Counted from the stretch's first letter, positions 10,607-22,140 are shown. The stretch: DNA of 64,000 nucleotides from Hemerocallis citrina (GCA_017893485.1 CM030363.1:87499730-87563729); one strand, 5' to 3'. Notes: a model not told the origin generated them from the sequence alone. Numbers and translations are program-made.

Positions 10607-12899
10607 TCAATCGACATCCCAATATTCGTTCCAAATATGGTCAACTAAATCTTGTCGCAGTAGATGTTGTTTCTGTCGATCATGTAAAACAACATTGCGT
10701 GCCACACGAGCTGTCCGTTCACTTGGAGAAGATGTATTTGGTATTACGGCTGTAGTTGAAGAACTTTGTTCGTAGTCATAATCATGGACATCTTCTTCGC
10801 GTTCGTCCTCAACAATCATATTATGTAAAATAATACAAGTCTTCATTATATAAGACAGACTATCTGCATCCCACATTCTAGCCGGCCTTTTCACTATCGC
10901 AAATGTAACGCCCCGATTTTCGGTAACTGGAAAACCGTGACATAAGCCAGAATCTTTTCTTCAATTAGCCACAATACACAGAAAAGACAGAAAAATTTAA
11001 AATTTTTTATTCAACAGAAATGTATTACAAATCCGAATGTTACACGATTACAATACATTACAACAGTGTTACAATAATACCTTTACAATCCCAAGTGTGA
11101 CAACTTTCAACATATTACATTAGAGTACAATGAATAAAGAACAACACTTGGTATTTCACTTGGATGCTTTCCAACAAATAAATAGATTACAAAATTATTA
11201 CAATGGAACAATAGTAAACAACATATAATGCAGCGGAAATGAAAATGACTCTTTCTTCTCTCGCCTTGAGTCCTCCTGAATCCTGTACCTGTACTTCTAC
11301 AATCCGGTACCTATTGAAATGGGGACGTCTGTACATATACTGACGTTTTTAAGGATGATGACTAGCAGCGATTCTCCACTTAAGCCAACAGATTGATGAA
11401 AAGAGAAATGTGTACATATAATTGATGTGTCAGTGTATGCTATGCCTTAGACTCTAATGCAAGATTGACTAACGCAATGATGCACTTATTCTAATGCAAG
11501 CAAGTCTCCGGAACAGTATGCATCCCATATTACATACGCACCATCTCAAGCCGTTTCTTCATATATAGGGATTTGAACCCGCGCCATGATTCTAATCTTG
11601 TACTCGACTTGTTTCTGAAGATACAACGTGACTGATGAGGTTGTAGGTATGGTCTATTTCCGTTACTACAGTCATATAGTGCTGTCCAGGTTTACCACTA
11701 TTGCCTCACTCAAATATCTTTGACGAATTCTTGGGGTCTCGCAAGCACAGGGTAGCACATAGCATCCCCTATGGCACCCTGGGGTCTCGCAAGCTCAGGG
11801 TAGCACGCAGCATCCCCTGTGGCACCCCTAGCCAGACCGTAGTCTATGGCTTCATGCCCCTAGATATAAGACAAGACGGAGTTCCGGAGGTACATCTCCC
11901 TAGCTCCGACAGGAATCGCTCCCGCCTTATCAAGGTACTTCAGAAATTAACAAACAAGATACGGATCCCGTGCTCCCAACTCGTGAGAAGGCACAGACCG
12001 TATCCCTTTGAGAAGAAGGGTACAACCCAATAACACTGCCTAGTGTCGACCTATAGGACAGATCGGATCATAAGGTATCACCCTTAACACCAACTCTTTC
12101 CCTTCGGCGAAACATGATAATAAGTAGAGTTTAAGTAGTAATAGCCATAAGTTACTACCCTAACGATGTCACTAAATTCCAAACAATCTCGCGGGGTTTT
12201 CAATAACTTTCTTATGATTATCCCGATCCAACTCATAGCCTATCGATCCAAGACACCGGTGACAGAAATCTCTCTCTCACTCATCATTACCCCTAACTTG
12301 GATCTCGTCAACATTCTCGGCCCACGATCAACCCACATCAGTTAAGATTCGTCGGTGCTCGAAGTGTGATTTATCCATAGTTTCCAAGGTGGTAAGATGC
12401 GAGTCTTGATATTTGATGACCCTTAAGCTAGCTTTTATCTAGCTAACAATCCTAGTGACTTTCCCAACCATTATTTTCCATATATTGAAGATGAAGCATG
12501 TGCACATCATATGGTTCAATTTCAATTAGAACCGCATACAACTAGAACTCATAGGTTCTTTTTCCAAATTTGAACTAGGACAACATGTGACTAGGTTCAT
12601 GGGTTCTTTCTCAAGGTTGAGCTAGACCACCTAGAACCTAAACGCATGGTTTCCTTGCCAATTCGAGCTAGAACTATCATAGAGCTAGTTTCATGGGTTT
12701 CTTCTTAAAAATCGAACTAGAACAACTATGGAACATGGGTTCATTTCAATAATTCAATTTGGTTATCATGCAAGCTAAACTCATTGGTTCCTTTAGAATT
12801 TAACCGAAACCACTACAATCATATAACTCAAACATGCATGGATTCTTTTGAATCTAAAAACAACTACACATCTCAAACATGGGTTCCTTACTAGAACTA

Positions 12900-13900
12900 C
12901 TATAATAACTCAAGCATGCGTTCTTTACTTAGAACAACCACGATAACTCAAGCCTACTTACAACTTAAGCATGAGTTTCTTACTATAACAACTCAAGCAT
13001 GGTATCTTTACTACATCTTAAGCATGATGGGTTTCTTTACTACAACGACTCAAGCATGATAGGTTTCTTTGCTACACAATTTAAGCATGGTTTCTTTACA
13101 ACTTCTCAAGCATGATGGGTTTCTTACTACAACAAATCAAGCATGGTATACAACTTAACATGGGTTTCTTACTACAACAATTCAAGCATGGTATACAACT
13201 TAAGCAGGGGTTTCTTTACTACAACAATCTACAACAACTTAAGCATGGTATACAACTTAAGCATGATGGGTTTCTTACTACAACAACTTAAGCATGATGG
13301 GTTTCTTACTACAACAACTCAAGCATGGTATCTTTACTACATCTCAAGCATGAATACAATTTAAGCATGGGTTTCCTTCTACAACAACTCAAGCATGGTA
13401 TCTTTCTACAACTCAAGCATGGTATACATCTTAACATGGGTTTCTTACTACAACAACTTAAGCATGGTATCTTTTACTACATCTCAAGCATGACGGATTT
13501 CTTTACTACAATAATTAGAAACTCAAGCATGATGGGTTCTTTTACTAAGAACAACTAAATATCACAAGCATGAATGGGTTCAAGGTTCATAAGCATGGTT
13601 CATGATTTCACAAGTATGAATAGGTTCTCTTTTTGACATAGAACACAAAAGTCAAGCATGGTAGGTTCTACAACTCAAGCATGAATACAATTTAAGCATG
13701 GGTTTCCTTCTACAACAACTCAAGCATGGTATCTTTCTACAACTCAAGCATGGGTTTCTTACTATAATCAACCTATAATAACCCAAGCATGGTATACTTA
13801 CTATAATCAACTCAAGCATGAGTTTCTTACTATAACCAACCTACAACAACTCAAGCATGGTATACTTACTATAATCAACTTAAGCATGGTAGTAAACTCA
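12900..13900. repeat. Degenerate CAAGCATGGT-type tandem repeats in S4
   Basis: About 1 kb is built from variants of a ~25-40 bp unit with the words CTCAAGCATGG, TTTCTTACTACAACAA and AGCATGATGGG. Units vary in length, so this is an irregular minisatellite. It gives rise to spurious short ORFs rich in Leu and Tyr, which are not genes. Confidence 0.8.
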
Positions 13901-15454
13901 TAAAGCTACTAAGGTCTTTATCCAGCTATTACATAAACTACTTCTTTTGTAAATTACAAGTACTACTTAACTATTACAAGAATCTATCTTTATTGAATTT
14001 ACAAGTCCTACATATTACAAAAACTACATTTATTTAGTCTACAAATTTCTACTTACTACAAACCCACTTTTCTTCAATCCTACAAGTCCCTACATACAAT
14101 AAGAGCAACTTTTTATGAACTCGGGTTAGTAAAGATTAATTTCTTAACAAAGTAGAGAGCAACATACAATAAAAATTTATCTTTAAAAAAAGCTAGATGG
14201 GTCTATAACCCCAAGAATGGGTGGTAAACATTTTTACTACACTAATCTTTATATGCACATAGTTATAGTCCACGTTGTTAACTTTGTGTTTAACAAAGTA
14301 ACCAAAATAACAATCATAAACATAAAAAGTTCAAATATCAACCTTTATGTGTTTTATTTAAGTTCCACCATCCATCTTTTTCATGAGATCCTTTTGATCC
14401 CTACAACCACCTTATGCTTAATACTTAGTCCAAGTCATCTTTAGAACACACATACAACAAAAGTGGACAAGAATTCACACAAATAAAAAGAGAGAACTTC
14501 ATCTTGATTTCCCACCGTTCTTATGCACAAATCTTAGTCCAATTAGTTCAAAATAATCATCATAACAACAATAAGCATAGCAAGGTTCAATACTCTATCT
14601 TTATGTGATTTTGTTGAGTTCTACCAATTTATCTTTTTCATGGAATCATTTTGATCCCTACAAACATGCTTATGCTTAGGAATTAGTCCAAGTTATTTAG
14701 GAACACACATACACAATAACACATTATAAGATGGGTTCCTTTTAACCTACAACCATTTATATGCTTAGAAAATAGTCCAAGTTGTTACAGAACATATACA
14801 TACAACATCCACTATCATAAAGATGAGTTCTTTTAGCCTACAACAACTAACCATCAAAAGATGGGTTCTTTCTCACATAAAACTATTATTAACCCTAAAA
14901 GATGGGTTCTTTTCTATATACACAAAATAAATAAGAGAACGAACAATCTAAAATAGAAGTAGAGAATCACCACCTTGTGATTCTTGTAGGAAGGACTAGC
15001 TAGTAAAACCTTCTCCTTCCTCCTTAGCTTCTACTACAAAAATCTTCAATGAAGAACATTCATATGGAAAACCCCCAAATGAAGAACACTTAGGGTTTTC
15101 TTCTCTTTCTTTTCCTTTCTCTCCTTTTTTTCTTGTAAATGAGGCAAAGAGTGAAGGGGGAGGGGTTTTTATAGGATGAAATGAGGGTGGAAAGTGCAAA
15201 ATACACAACCACATTTGCACAAAAATCCTTGGGGTTCATTTGGCCGGCCAAGAGATGGATGAGGTGTAGGGGGTGAGGTGGAGGGGTGAGGTGGAGGGGA
15301 GGATTCTAGTAGGAACACCTATTAAACACTTATGTATCCCGAATTAATCTTAACCCTAGGTTCAAGCCTCCAAACAAATCCCAGCCCTCCAATTTTGATT
15401 AATCATGACAAATAAGATATTTTTGTCCAAAACACATTACATGATTTGTACAAA

Positions 15455-15860
15455 CGTACGAAATCGGTACAATACGCATAAGTATGTATATATATACATA
15501 CCGATAATTTTTGTTTGTAAAACCGCATAATCCGTATAAAAATAAATTAATTCTAAAAATAATAATAAAATAAATTTTATTATCAGCTCGGAAGATTCTA
15601 GTACCAATTTGATACAATACAGATTTATACATACTGGTATATATACACAGATAATGTTTATTAACAAAACCGGGTGATATCCACCAAAAATATTTCATTT
15701 CTGAAATAAAAGTAAAACAATAATAAAATAATAATTTTAAATACCTGCCCGGGATTTTCCAGACATTTTCTCAAAAAATCGTTTTTCAAGATTTTGCACA
15801 AGTGCACAAAACTGATACAATACCTATATATACATACTAGTATATATGTCACTTTTTAAA
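15455..15860. repeat. Three ~150-200 bp repeats with TATATA palindromes near the S4 start
   Basis: The words GATACAATAC or GGTACAATACG recur at about 15468, 15610 and 15815, each followed by a palindromic TATGTATATATATACATA-like stretch and an AT-rich tail. They lie just inside the 5' end of the LTR (minus orientation), upstream of its TATA box. Confidence 0.55.
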
Positions 15861-16936
15861 TGAGAAAACCAAGTAATTTCAATAAAAATATTTTTATTCA
15901 AAAAAATAATTTATACAATATAATATTCGTCCGAGATATTACAGCAAATCTAGCCTGTAAAACCCTAAAAGCACGTTCGACGTCTTTTCGTGCACCTTCC
16001 TGCATTTGAGCAAACTTTTTCTTCTTTTGTGTGTCTGGAGCAGTGTAGGTTTTTACTATAGTGGCCAAAGGGGGGTAGATTCCGTCTGCCAAATAGTATC
16101 CCATGGAGTAATGATGATTGTTGATAATATAATTAGCTGGAGGTGCACAACCATTAAGAATATCATTAGATAATTTAGATCGGTTTAGTACGTTCAAATA
16201 ATTATTGCTGCCCGACATTCCAAAACAAGAATGCCAAAACCAAAGATCGTAGGACGCAACTGCTTCTAGTATGATTGTAGGCTTACGGGCATGACCCATA
16301 TATTGGCCATGCCAAGCTGCAGGGCAATTTTTCCATACCCAGTACATGCAATCTATACTACCCAACATACCAGGAAATCCATAGAATTTATTCTCTTCAA
16401 GGAGTCTATTTACATCCTCTGCATTAGGTTTTCTTGTATATTGTGGACCAAAAATATTCACAATTGCAATACAAAATCTACGTACCATGTTTAGCACTGT
16501 AGTTTCCCCAATTCTTACATATTCGTCGACTGCATCAGCAGAAGATCCATACGTTAAACATCGCATTGCAGCTGTTATTTTCTGTATAGAAGACAAGCCA
16601 ACAGTGTTTGTAGCATCTGGTCGTTGTTGAAAGTATTGATCATACCCAATGCATGCTTCAAGTACCCTGATTGAATAGAACCCGTCACATTCGAAATTGA
16701 CGATGGAAAATACTATCAGGGTAAACTGAATTATCACAGAAATAATCCCGCATCAAATGGTTGTGACCTTCCTCTCTTTCACGGCGAATATATCAGTGAT
16801 GCATATCTCATCGTGAAGCTTGATTACCCAAAGCTCTTTGCCGCATGCATTTGTTATACATTATTGTAATATCGTCTTCATGATCCCATTCATCGTTTGG
16901 GTCAGTGGAGGTTGAAGAAAAAGAAAAATGAGACAT

Positions 16937-17473
16937 TTTAGTGGCGTATAGTGTAGATCTCAGAATATTATGAAGAACATATTGTTGAGGTTGTTTAAAT
17001 AGTAATAAAAGAGTTGGTTCACGTGAAACATAGAGCCAAAAAAATGAAAAAAGGAGATTGAAATGCGTTGGATCACGGGAATTGACCAAACTTAGAACCA
17101 AAAAAACATCATTCATTAGATTCCCAAAAAAGTATTGACCAAAGATTTGGGAATAATTTATAACATAATACCCAAAATTTTCCACTTCCTTTATCCTCAA
17201 TAATACAGACTAACATTATTACTAAATACTGGGTTGAAAGTAAAAATGATGGTGTACGTGTTGAATCTTCTGAACTTGAAAATTGTGTCTGCCACGATGT
17301 AGAAAACCGACGCTTCGATACTGATCTCCTACCTAAAACTGCTATTAGGGGAACTGATTCTCATAGCACCATTTTATCCGTTATAAATCTTCTTAATAGA
17401 CAATTATTTTTTGATAGTTCTTGGCACTGTCTGTACAACTCCTCCTAAAAAAAAGTAATGATATTTGAACACA
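16937..17473 (+). other. Region between transposase and PMD gene, with an unassigned open frame
   Basis: The plus strand is open without an ATG from 17164 to a TAA at 17446-17448 (about 94 codons). The later part (YWVESKND...LLNRQLFFDSSWHCLYNSS) is not low-complexity, so it may be a broken exon, but I do not recognise it. The rest is AT-rich spacer that would include the transposase promoter. An imperfect inverted repeat ATTCCCAAA / TTTGGGAAT occurs around 17120-17155. Confidence 0.3.
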
Positions 17474-19256
17474 TTAATCAACATTAGCACCGACAAAATA
17501 AAACGTAAGACAGTTTCTCACATATGATTGATCGCCGCGCGGTTCAAACTCAAAAATTTCCTGACCAAGGCTTCTTATCACTGTACCACCCGTGAAAAGG
17601 GGTGCTTCAACCATTAGCTCACCATACAATGCTGGTCTAGCAAGTTGCAGTTGTGTTGGATACTGAGAGGGCAACCAAAAAGGAGGGGCCGGAAATGGTA
17701 ATTGGGCAGATGGATCACTACAACTAGCTGCCCCTATGAAATCAACGTTAGCTCCATGCGAGAGATTCGGCATAATAGGACCCACTGATACCTTAGACCA
17801 ATATTGATCATATAAACTCTATGAAATGTGACAGATAAATGTAGAAGCATTAATTGGGTTACAGAACTCATGTGGTTTCATTCAAGACATAATAGTAGGA
17901 GGATTTGCTAGGATAGCAATAACCCCAGTTAGTTGCCGATAACATCGATCACCGAGATACCAAACTCCCTACATTGAAACAAAAATTGGCACTAACAATC
18001 AGAAGGAAAATAAGCATTGAATCAATAACTTTATAAAGTATTACCTGACTGCCATATTGGAAGATAACACGGTGGACGATCCATTATATGGTTGTCATAT
18101 AATACATGATGATGACCTGATCTCCAAATGACCCTAAGACGTGGAGATATTGTAACGGATCAAATTAGTTCTACTCTGATCCAAATTTTTGCGATTTCAC
18201 CGTGCAATTTTAGGTCTAATATCCGCATTTTGTAAATGAATCGCAAAATCTACGGTTCTATTACTCATTGGTGTACAAATATTTGTGTATTCATATGCCC
18301 AATATTGAAATAAAACCATAATATTAATATGTATTACTAATATTCCAAATAGTAATATTATGTATTTTAGATATTTTTACAACCATATTATTATTATTTC
18401 GTAAGATTTCCTTGAGTACTTGCCACGGGTTGTTAAAAGCTTTGACTTTCAGTCTGCTACAAGAATCCAGAGATATATAACAATCCCAATGTGGGCTTCC
18501 CCAATCATGTGTGCCAACTAGGTTCAGATCTTCAAAAGTAGCAAGGAAACCACATCTCACTACTGAAGAAGCATTGGGCAGAAGAAACTCACCCACAAAG
18601 TACAGGAAGAAAGCTCTGGCAACTTTCATTGCCACTTCAAGATCTAGCTTAGCGGCATCGATCAATTCTTTCTAAAAATACTTCCTTAAGAACGAGCAAC
18701 GTATACCATGTGATTTCCAATCTTCTAATGTAATTTCTGCAAAGAACCTAGACTGGACAACATCGAAGGTGTATGCATCATCGTTATACGGCGGTACATC
18801 ACCGACTCCAATAGATAATCCAGTTAGCATTGCCCAGTCTAACAGGGTAAATCCCAACTCGCCCCCTGGAAGGTGTAAAGTGTGGGTCGTGTCCCACCAT
18901 CTCTTAACCAAAGCCTCAACAAGGCACGCCGAGGACTTCTCCGTATCGATAGCAAAAAAGCGGTTCCAATCGGCATTGTCGATCAACTGCTTGATTAGAG
19001 GGACAGTGCAAACTAGCTTGGAAGCTTTTATCGGACCCTTCCAATTACCTCTAAATGTAACAAATCCAATGATAGGATGCTCGGTAATTAGCTTATGTAC
19101 GTGTTGTCGATCATTGACAACTCTGATCCACTCCGATGGATCACTATAATTCATAGACGCAGTAGTTTCTTCTTCACTTCTGTTGTGTGATTGCACGGAC
19201 TCTGACCAACATCTAGATTTGACTCTCCCAATAAATCTCTTGATTGTCAAAGACAT
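17474..19256 (-). pseudogene. Plant mobile domain (PMD) gene, multi-exon, with in-frame stop
   Basis: The product resembles the plant mobile domain / 'aminotransferase-like' family, found in MAIN/MAIL1 nuclear proteins and in transposon-borne relatives. Exon 1 starts at ATG 19256. It shows the family's THTLHLPGGELGFTLLDWAM core followed by LTGLSIG, then, after an in-frame TAG at 18674-18672, the continuing RAFFLYFVGEFLLPN and NLVGTHDWGSPHW segment (to about 18440). A later block reads WQSG-intron-VWYLGDRCYRQLTGVI (about 18140-17880), with an intron of GTAATA...TTGTAG type. A last open segment (17785-17474) is proline-rich. Five or so exons are likely, but their exact limits are uncertain. The gene is oriented like the transposase and lies inside the inferred end of element D. 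Confidence 0.7.
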
Positions 19257-19516
19257 TGTTCCTTTTTTTGTATGGAGAACAGAATTTCAATTGGGAGGCC
19301 GATAGACAGATTTTTGAAGATTAAGATGAGAAGTGGTACTATATTCCGTGAAGTGAGATAGCATGCAATTTATATCCACTCAAAGTTAACCCCCAAGGAT
19401 AAAAATGTCATTTGACTTTCAATAAGCATGGGAAACACAATAATTTGTCTGTAAAAAAGACTCAAGCATCGGACGAAATACCCCATTCTCGTCCCAAGCC
19501 CAAATTTGCATCTGCA

Positions 19517-19757
19517 ATTGACGGACGGAACAACATGTCTCGTCTGTCTTGATTTTTTTATATATTTAAATACAAGAGACATGTACCGTCTCTCTCCTAA
19601 AAATTAAATTTTTTTGTGTGGGACAGAACAACATGTTCCGTCCCATGCAAATTTATTTAAATTTTTGAGAGAGACGGGACAACATGTCCCGTCTAGTGCG
19701 ATTATAAATTAAATTTGTATACTGCCATATGCTAGACGATACATGTTGTATCGTCTA
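19517..19757. repeat. Right ACATGT palindrome cluster of element D
   Basis: Palindromes with the same design as the left cluster: about 19520-19542 (GACGGAACA / TGTCTCGTC, imperfect), 19576-19594 (weak), 19620-19644 (GGGACAGAACA / TGTTCCGTCCC, one mismatch), 19672-19694 (AGACGGGACA / TGTCCCGTCT, perfect) and 19733-19757 (TAGACGATACA / TGTATCGTCTA, perfect 11-bp arms). The GACGATACA palindrome is shared with the left cluster. Confidence 0.75.
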
Positions 19758-19846
19758 ACTATTTTTTGAGAAAGTTTAGCAAACGGCCACCACACATAAC
19801 CTTTATTTCCTATTTCTATATATGCCATTTTCTCAAATATGAGAAA

Positions 19847-19863
19847 CACGACTGTGGATGCTC
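19847..19863 (-). repeat. Right terminal inverted repeat of element D (inferred)
   Basis: Reading inward from 19863 the sequence is GAGCATCCACAGTCGTG, close to the GAGCATC(C/T)... termini common in plant PIF/Harbinger elements and their MITEs. The next three bases outside are TAA (19864-19866), the expected target site. The matching left terminus is not in the window, so this end remains an inference. Confidence 0.55.
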
Positions 19864-20125
19864 TAAGAGGCATGCTTCATTTAAAATTTCACTATACATA
19901 ATAAAAAAAGGTGGCTTTATTTCACCTTTCCCCTAAAAAAAATAAAAATTCATTATACATTAGTTACTCAAACTTTAATACTGATGCATCTTAGCAACGA
20001 GAGTAGTGAGGTGATGCGAAATAAGTTGCTAAAATTGTTTTCTCAAATAAACACAAAAAATGGGTACTATATTCGTACTGGTTCTTTAACTTTTCTCCCC
20101 ATGCTTAACATATTTTATTGAAGAT
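19864..20125. other. Non-element DNA left of copia element E
   Basis: AT-rich sequence between the Harbinger end and the copia target duplication AAGAT (20121-20125). With 23184 onward it was continuous before E inserted. Nothing is recognised. Confidence 0.4.
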
Positions 20126-20270
20126 TATTAGAATAGTTGAGTATTTGTTTAACCACGTACGAGTAAACCATGTGCCTGTAATAGAGTAATATATATGTAG
20201 TCAAGTGCATTGTAGAGTGTATAAGATATAATAATCAAATCCTTTCCTTTTTCATGGTATCAGGTCCCCA
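20126..20270 (+). repeat. 5' LTR and primer-binding site of element E
   Basis: 129-bp LTR ending TTTTTCA at 20254, directly followed by TGGTATCAGGTCCCCA (20255-20270). This resembles the initiator tRNA-Met primer site TGGTATCAGAGC used by copia elements, with changes near its end. The downstream CCCTAACCCTAGCC stretch looks telomere-like but is only two or three copies. Confidence 0.8.
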
Positions 20271-20957
20271 ACCCTAACCCTAGCCAACCACCGCCGCTGC
20301 CATCGACTGCCACCTACGATCACCCCATGGGACCCAGCCACTGCCACCCCAACTTCAAGAGCTAAACCCCCCCCCCTCGCTCTCTCTCCCTCTCTATCTC
20401 TCTCTCGGCCTCCTAAAGCAAACAAGCAAGAGCAGGGACAACAACGACAACCACAACAGCACCCAAGGCTTCCCTTGGCCTTTGTGCTCCAGCCTGACGC
20501 CAGCGCAGCCCGACCCGACTCTACCCGACGCCACCACAGTTGCTTGCTGCCATTGACCTCCATCCAGATCCCCATCTTCTTTTTCTTTTGGGTTTATTTG
20601 ATTGAGCAGGTCTGAACCCGATTCGAATTTGAACCAACCCGAAAGAGAGATAGCGGGAAGGAGATAGTAGAATTCGCTTACCCCTCCTACCTCGATCCGT
20701 GCATCAGCCGAACTCCACCAGACGCTGTCCTACTGCTACCATCCTCGCCGCTCGCTGTCGTCACTACTTCCCTTCTATTGCTGGCCATCCGAACCTGAAT
20801 CTGACCCTGTTGGTATGATCCTTCATACATGTCTTTATCAGTACCTAAAATCATATACATAGTTTTATTACTTGAATTACTGAGAAATCGAAACTTGGGG
20901 ATTGGATTTGAAAGATTTGGATCTGGAAATTGAAAGCAACAAGTTGTGTTTATGAGG

Positions 20958-21190
20958 ATTTCTTGTGTTTATGTGGGATTTGGATCCACATGTGTCAGAG
21001 AGGGAGCTTGAGAATGAGTTCCGTACCTATGACGTTACTAGAAGCCTTTAGGTTTCTAGGAAGCCACCAGGTTATGCTTTTATCGATTTTGATGACCATC
21101 AAGATGCCTAAGATGCAATTCGTGATTTAGATGGTAAAAATGGATGTAGGGTTGAGATTTTCGATAACTCTAGAGGAGAATGGCATGGTT
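20958..21190 (+). pseudogene. RRM pseudogene resembling splicing factor RSZ22, inside copia element E
   Basis: The translation matches the N-terminal RRM of the plant SR splicing-factor group RSZ21/RSZ22. VYVG is followed, after a 2-base deletion, by LDPHVSERELENEFRTYDV, then KPPGYAFIDFDDH, DAIRDLDGKNG and FDNSRGEWHG. The RNP1-like motif (GYAFIDFDD) is intact. The start codon appears to be ATT instead of ATG, there are two in-frame stops (TAG in SL-VSR, TAA in DA-DA) and the frameshift. The match is continuous with no intron, which suggests capture through RNA. It lies between the primer-binding site and protease of a copia element, where gag would be expected. Confidence 0.8.
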
Positions 21191-21399
21191 GTGATGTTAG
21201 TAACAAGAATCTTGGGCATATTAATGGAAATTTCCCTACCATGCATTGTTAGCGCTATCAATAGTGAGTCACACATGTATCCCCCAGTTCATTCAGTGTC
21301 TAGTTAGATGAGGACATGATTCAATTTCTCCATTCTAATCTTGTTTCCTGACATCGGTCTTCTTCTTTTGTCACATTAGCAAGGTCAAATATCGCATGC

Positions 21400-22140
21400 T
21401 TAACCATTTCATCTCCGACATTATGGATAATAGATTCATGTGCATTCGATCATATCACTGGGAATCCAGGTATACTTTCCTCTGTTAGTAGGCCCTTTCA
21501 TCCACCTGTTCGACTTACTGATGGTTCTACCTCTCCAGTTTGGGGGTCGGACTTGTAAACCATACTTCCACTTTACCACTTAGTTATATTCTTCATATGC
21601 CAATATTTTCTTTTAACCTAATATATGTTAGTAAAATTACTAAAATATTGAATTTTTATGTTACCTTTTTATCCTGATCATTGTGTATTTCAGGAAGTTG
21701 GGACAGGAAAAACGATTACCACATGGCATGTGTCAAACGGTATTAATCAGCTTGGCAGTGCTCCTACCTCATTTACATGCTTTAGTGTTTGCACGACTTT
21801 AAATTTACATTGCCAGTTGGGAAATCCGTCCTTACAAAATTTAAAGAAGTTGAGACTTGAATTATCTTCTCCTAAGAAGTTATATTGTGAGTCACGCCAA
21901 TTAGGTAAACACTTGTGTATATCTTATCATCCTAGAATTAGTGACTGGTCAAGTTGACCTTTCTGTTTAGTTCATTCCGATGTTTGGCGACCTTATCATA
22001 TTCAATCTCAGTATGGTGATGGGTTTAGATATTTTGTTACCTTTGTTGATGACTACTCTCGAGTAACTTGGTTATATTTAATAAAATCTCTATCTGAAGT
22101 TTTTACTATTTTAAAATTATTCTGCGCTTAGATAAGAACC
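21400..22140 (+). pseudogene. Copia protease, GAG-pre-integrase and integrase start (element E)
   Basis: Protease remnant at about 21420-21630: WIIDSCAFDHITGNPGI, where the family active site is D-S/T-G-A-S-D-H and here Gly is replaced by Cys. The GAG-pre-integrase zinc region follows (21690-21950) with CESRQLGKH. The integrase start is in FVHSDVWRPYH and YFVTFVDDYSRVTWLYL, which includes the first catalytic Asp region. The frame is interrupted by stops and a shift near 21955, and the match ends near 22140. Confidence 0.8.

Larger units (their letters stand above)
10904..15943 (-). mobile_element. S4: solo LTR (5040 bp) inside the transposase gene
   Basis: Read on the minus strand it begins TGTAATATCTCGG and ends CGGGGCGTTACA, and it is flanked by the perfect duplication GCAAA (10899-10903 and 15944-15948). 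A TATA box on the minus strand (CCTATAAAAACCCC near 15165-15180) sets the orientation. No ORF, primer-binding site or second LTR was found, so I call it a solo LTR of unusual length. It shares terminal motifs with S3, S5 and S6 but I see no close overall similarity. Confidence 0.85.
10607..16936 (-). pseudogene. PIF/Harbinger DDE transposase, split by solo LTR S4
   Basis: The protein matches the DDE_Tnp_4 nuclease family, which cuts and pastes the element at TTA/TAA targets. Reading on the minus strand: an N-terminal acidic start (16936), a YIRREREEGHNHL block, then the catalytic core with first Asp in GSIDCMYW, second Asp in YLADGIYP and Glu in KDVERAFRVLQARF. The C-terminal part (10894-10607, RPARMWDADSLSYIMKTCII and HNMIVEDE) lies beyond the 5-kb S4 insertion. 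All three catalytic residues survive. The gene is broken by a stop/frameshift near 16808, a TGA in the FRM-RVLF region near 16690, and S4 itself. Confidence 0.85.
5368..19863. mobile_element. Element D: degenerate PIF/Harbinger DNA transposon with a PMD gene
   Basis: The interval holds the two hallmark genes of PIF/Harbinger elements, a Myb/SANT ORF1 (9277, plus) and a DDE transposase (16936-10607, minus), arranged convergently. The right end is inferred at 19863: read inward, the terminus is GAGCATCCACAGTCGTG, followed outside by TAA, the usual 3-bp target of this superfamily. The left end is not visible because element A starts right beside the left palindrome cluster. Similar ACATGT palindromes occur on both sides (5371-5577 and 19517-19757), supporting one large element. 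Insertions S1 and S4 add 8.4 kb. The PMD gene lies inside the inferred right terminus. Confidence 0.6.

Noticed and set aside
20252..20575. Minus-strand 107-aa Gly/Arg-rich ORF
   Set aside because: It is antisense to the copia leader, overlaps the primer-binding site and has a composition typical of a GC-rich shadow frame.
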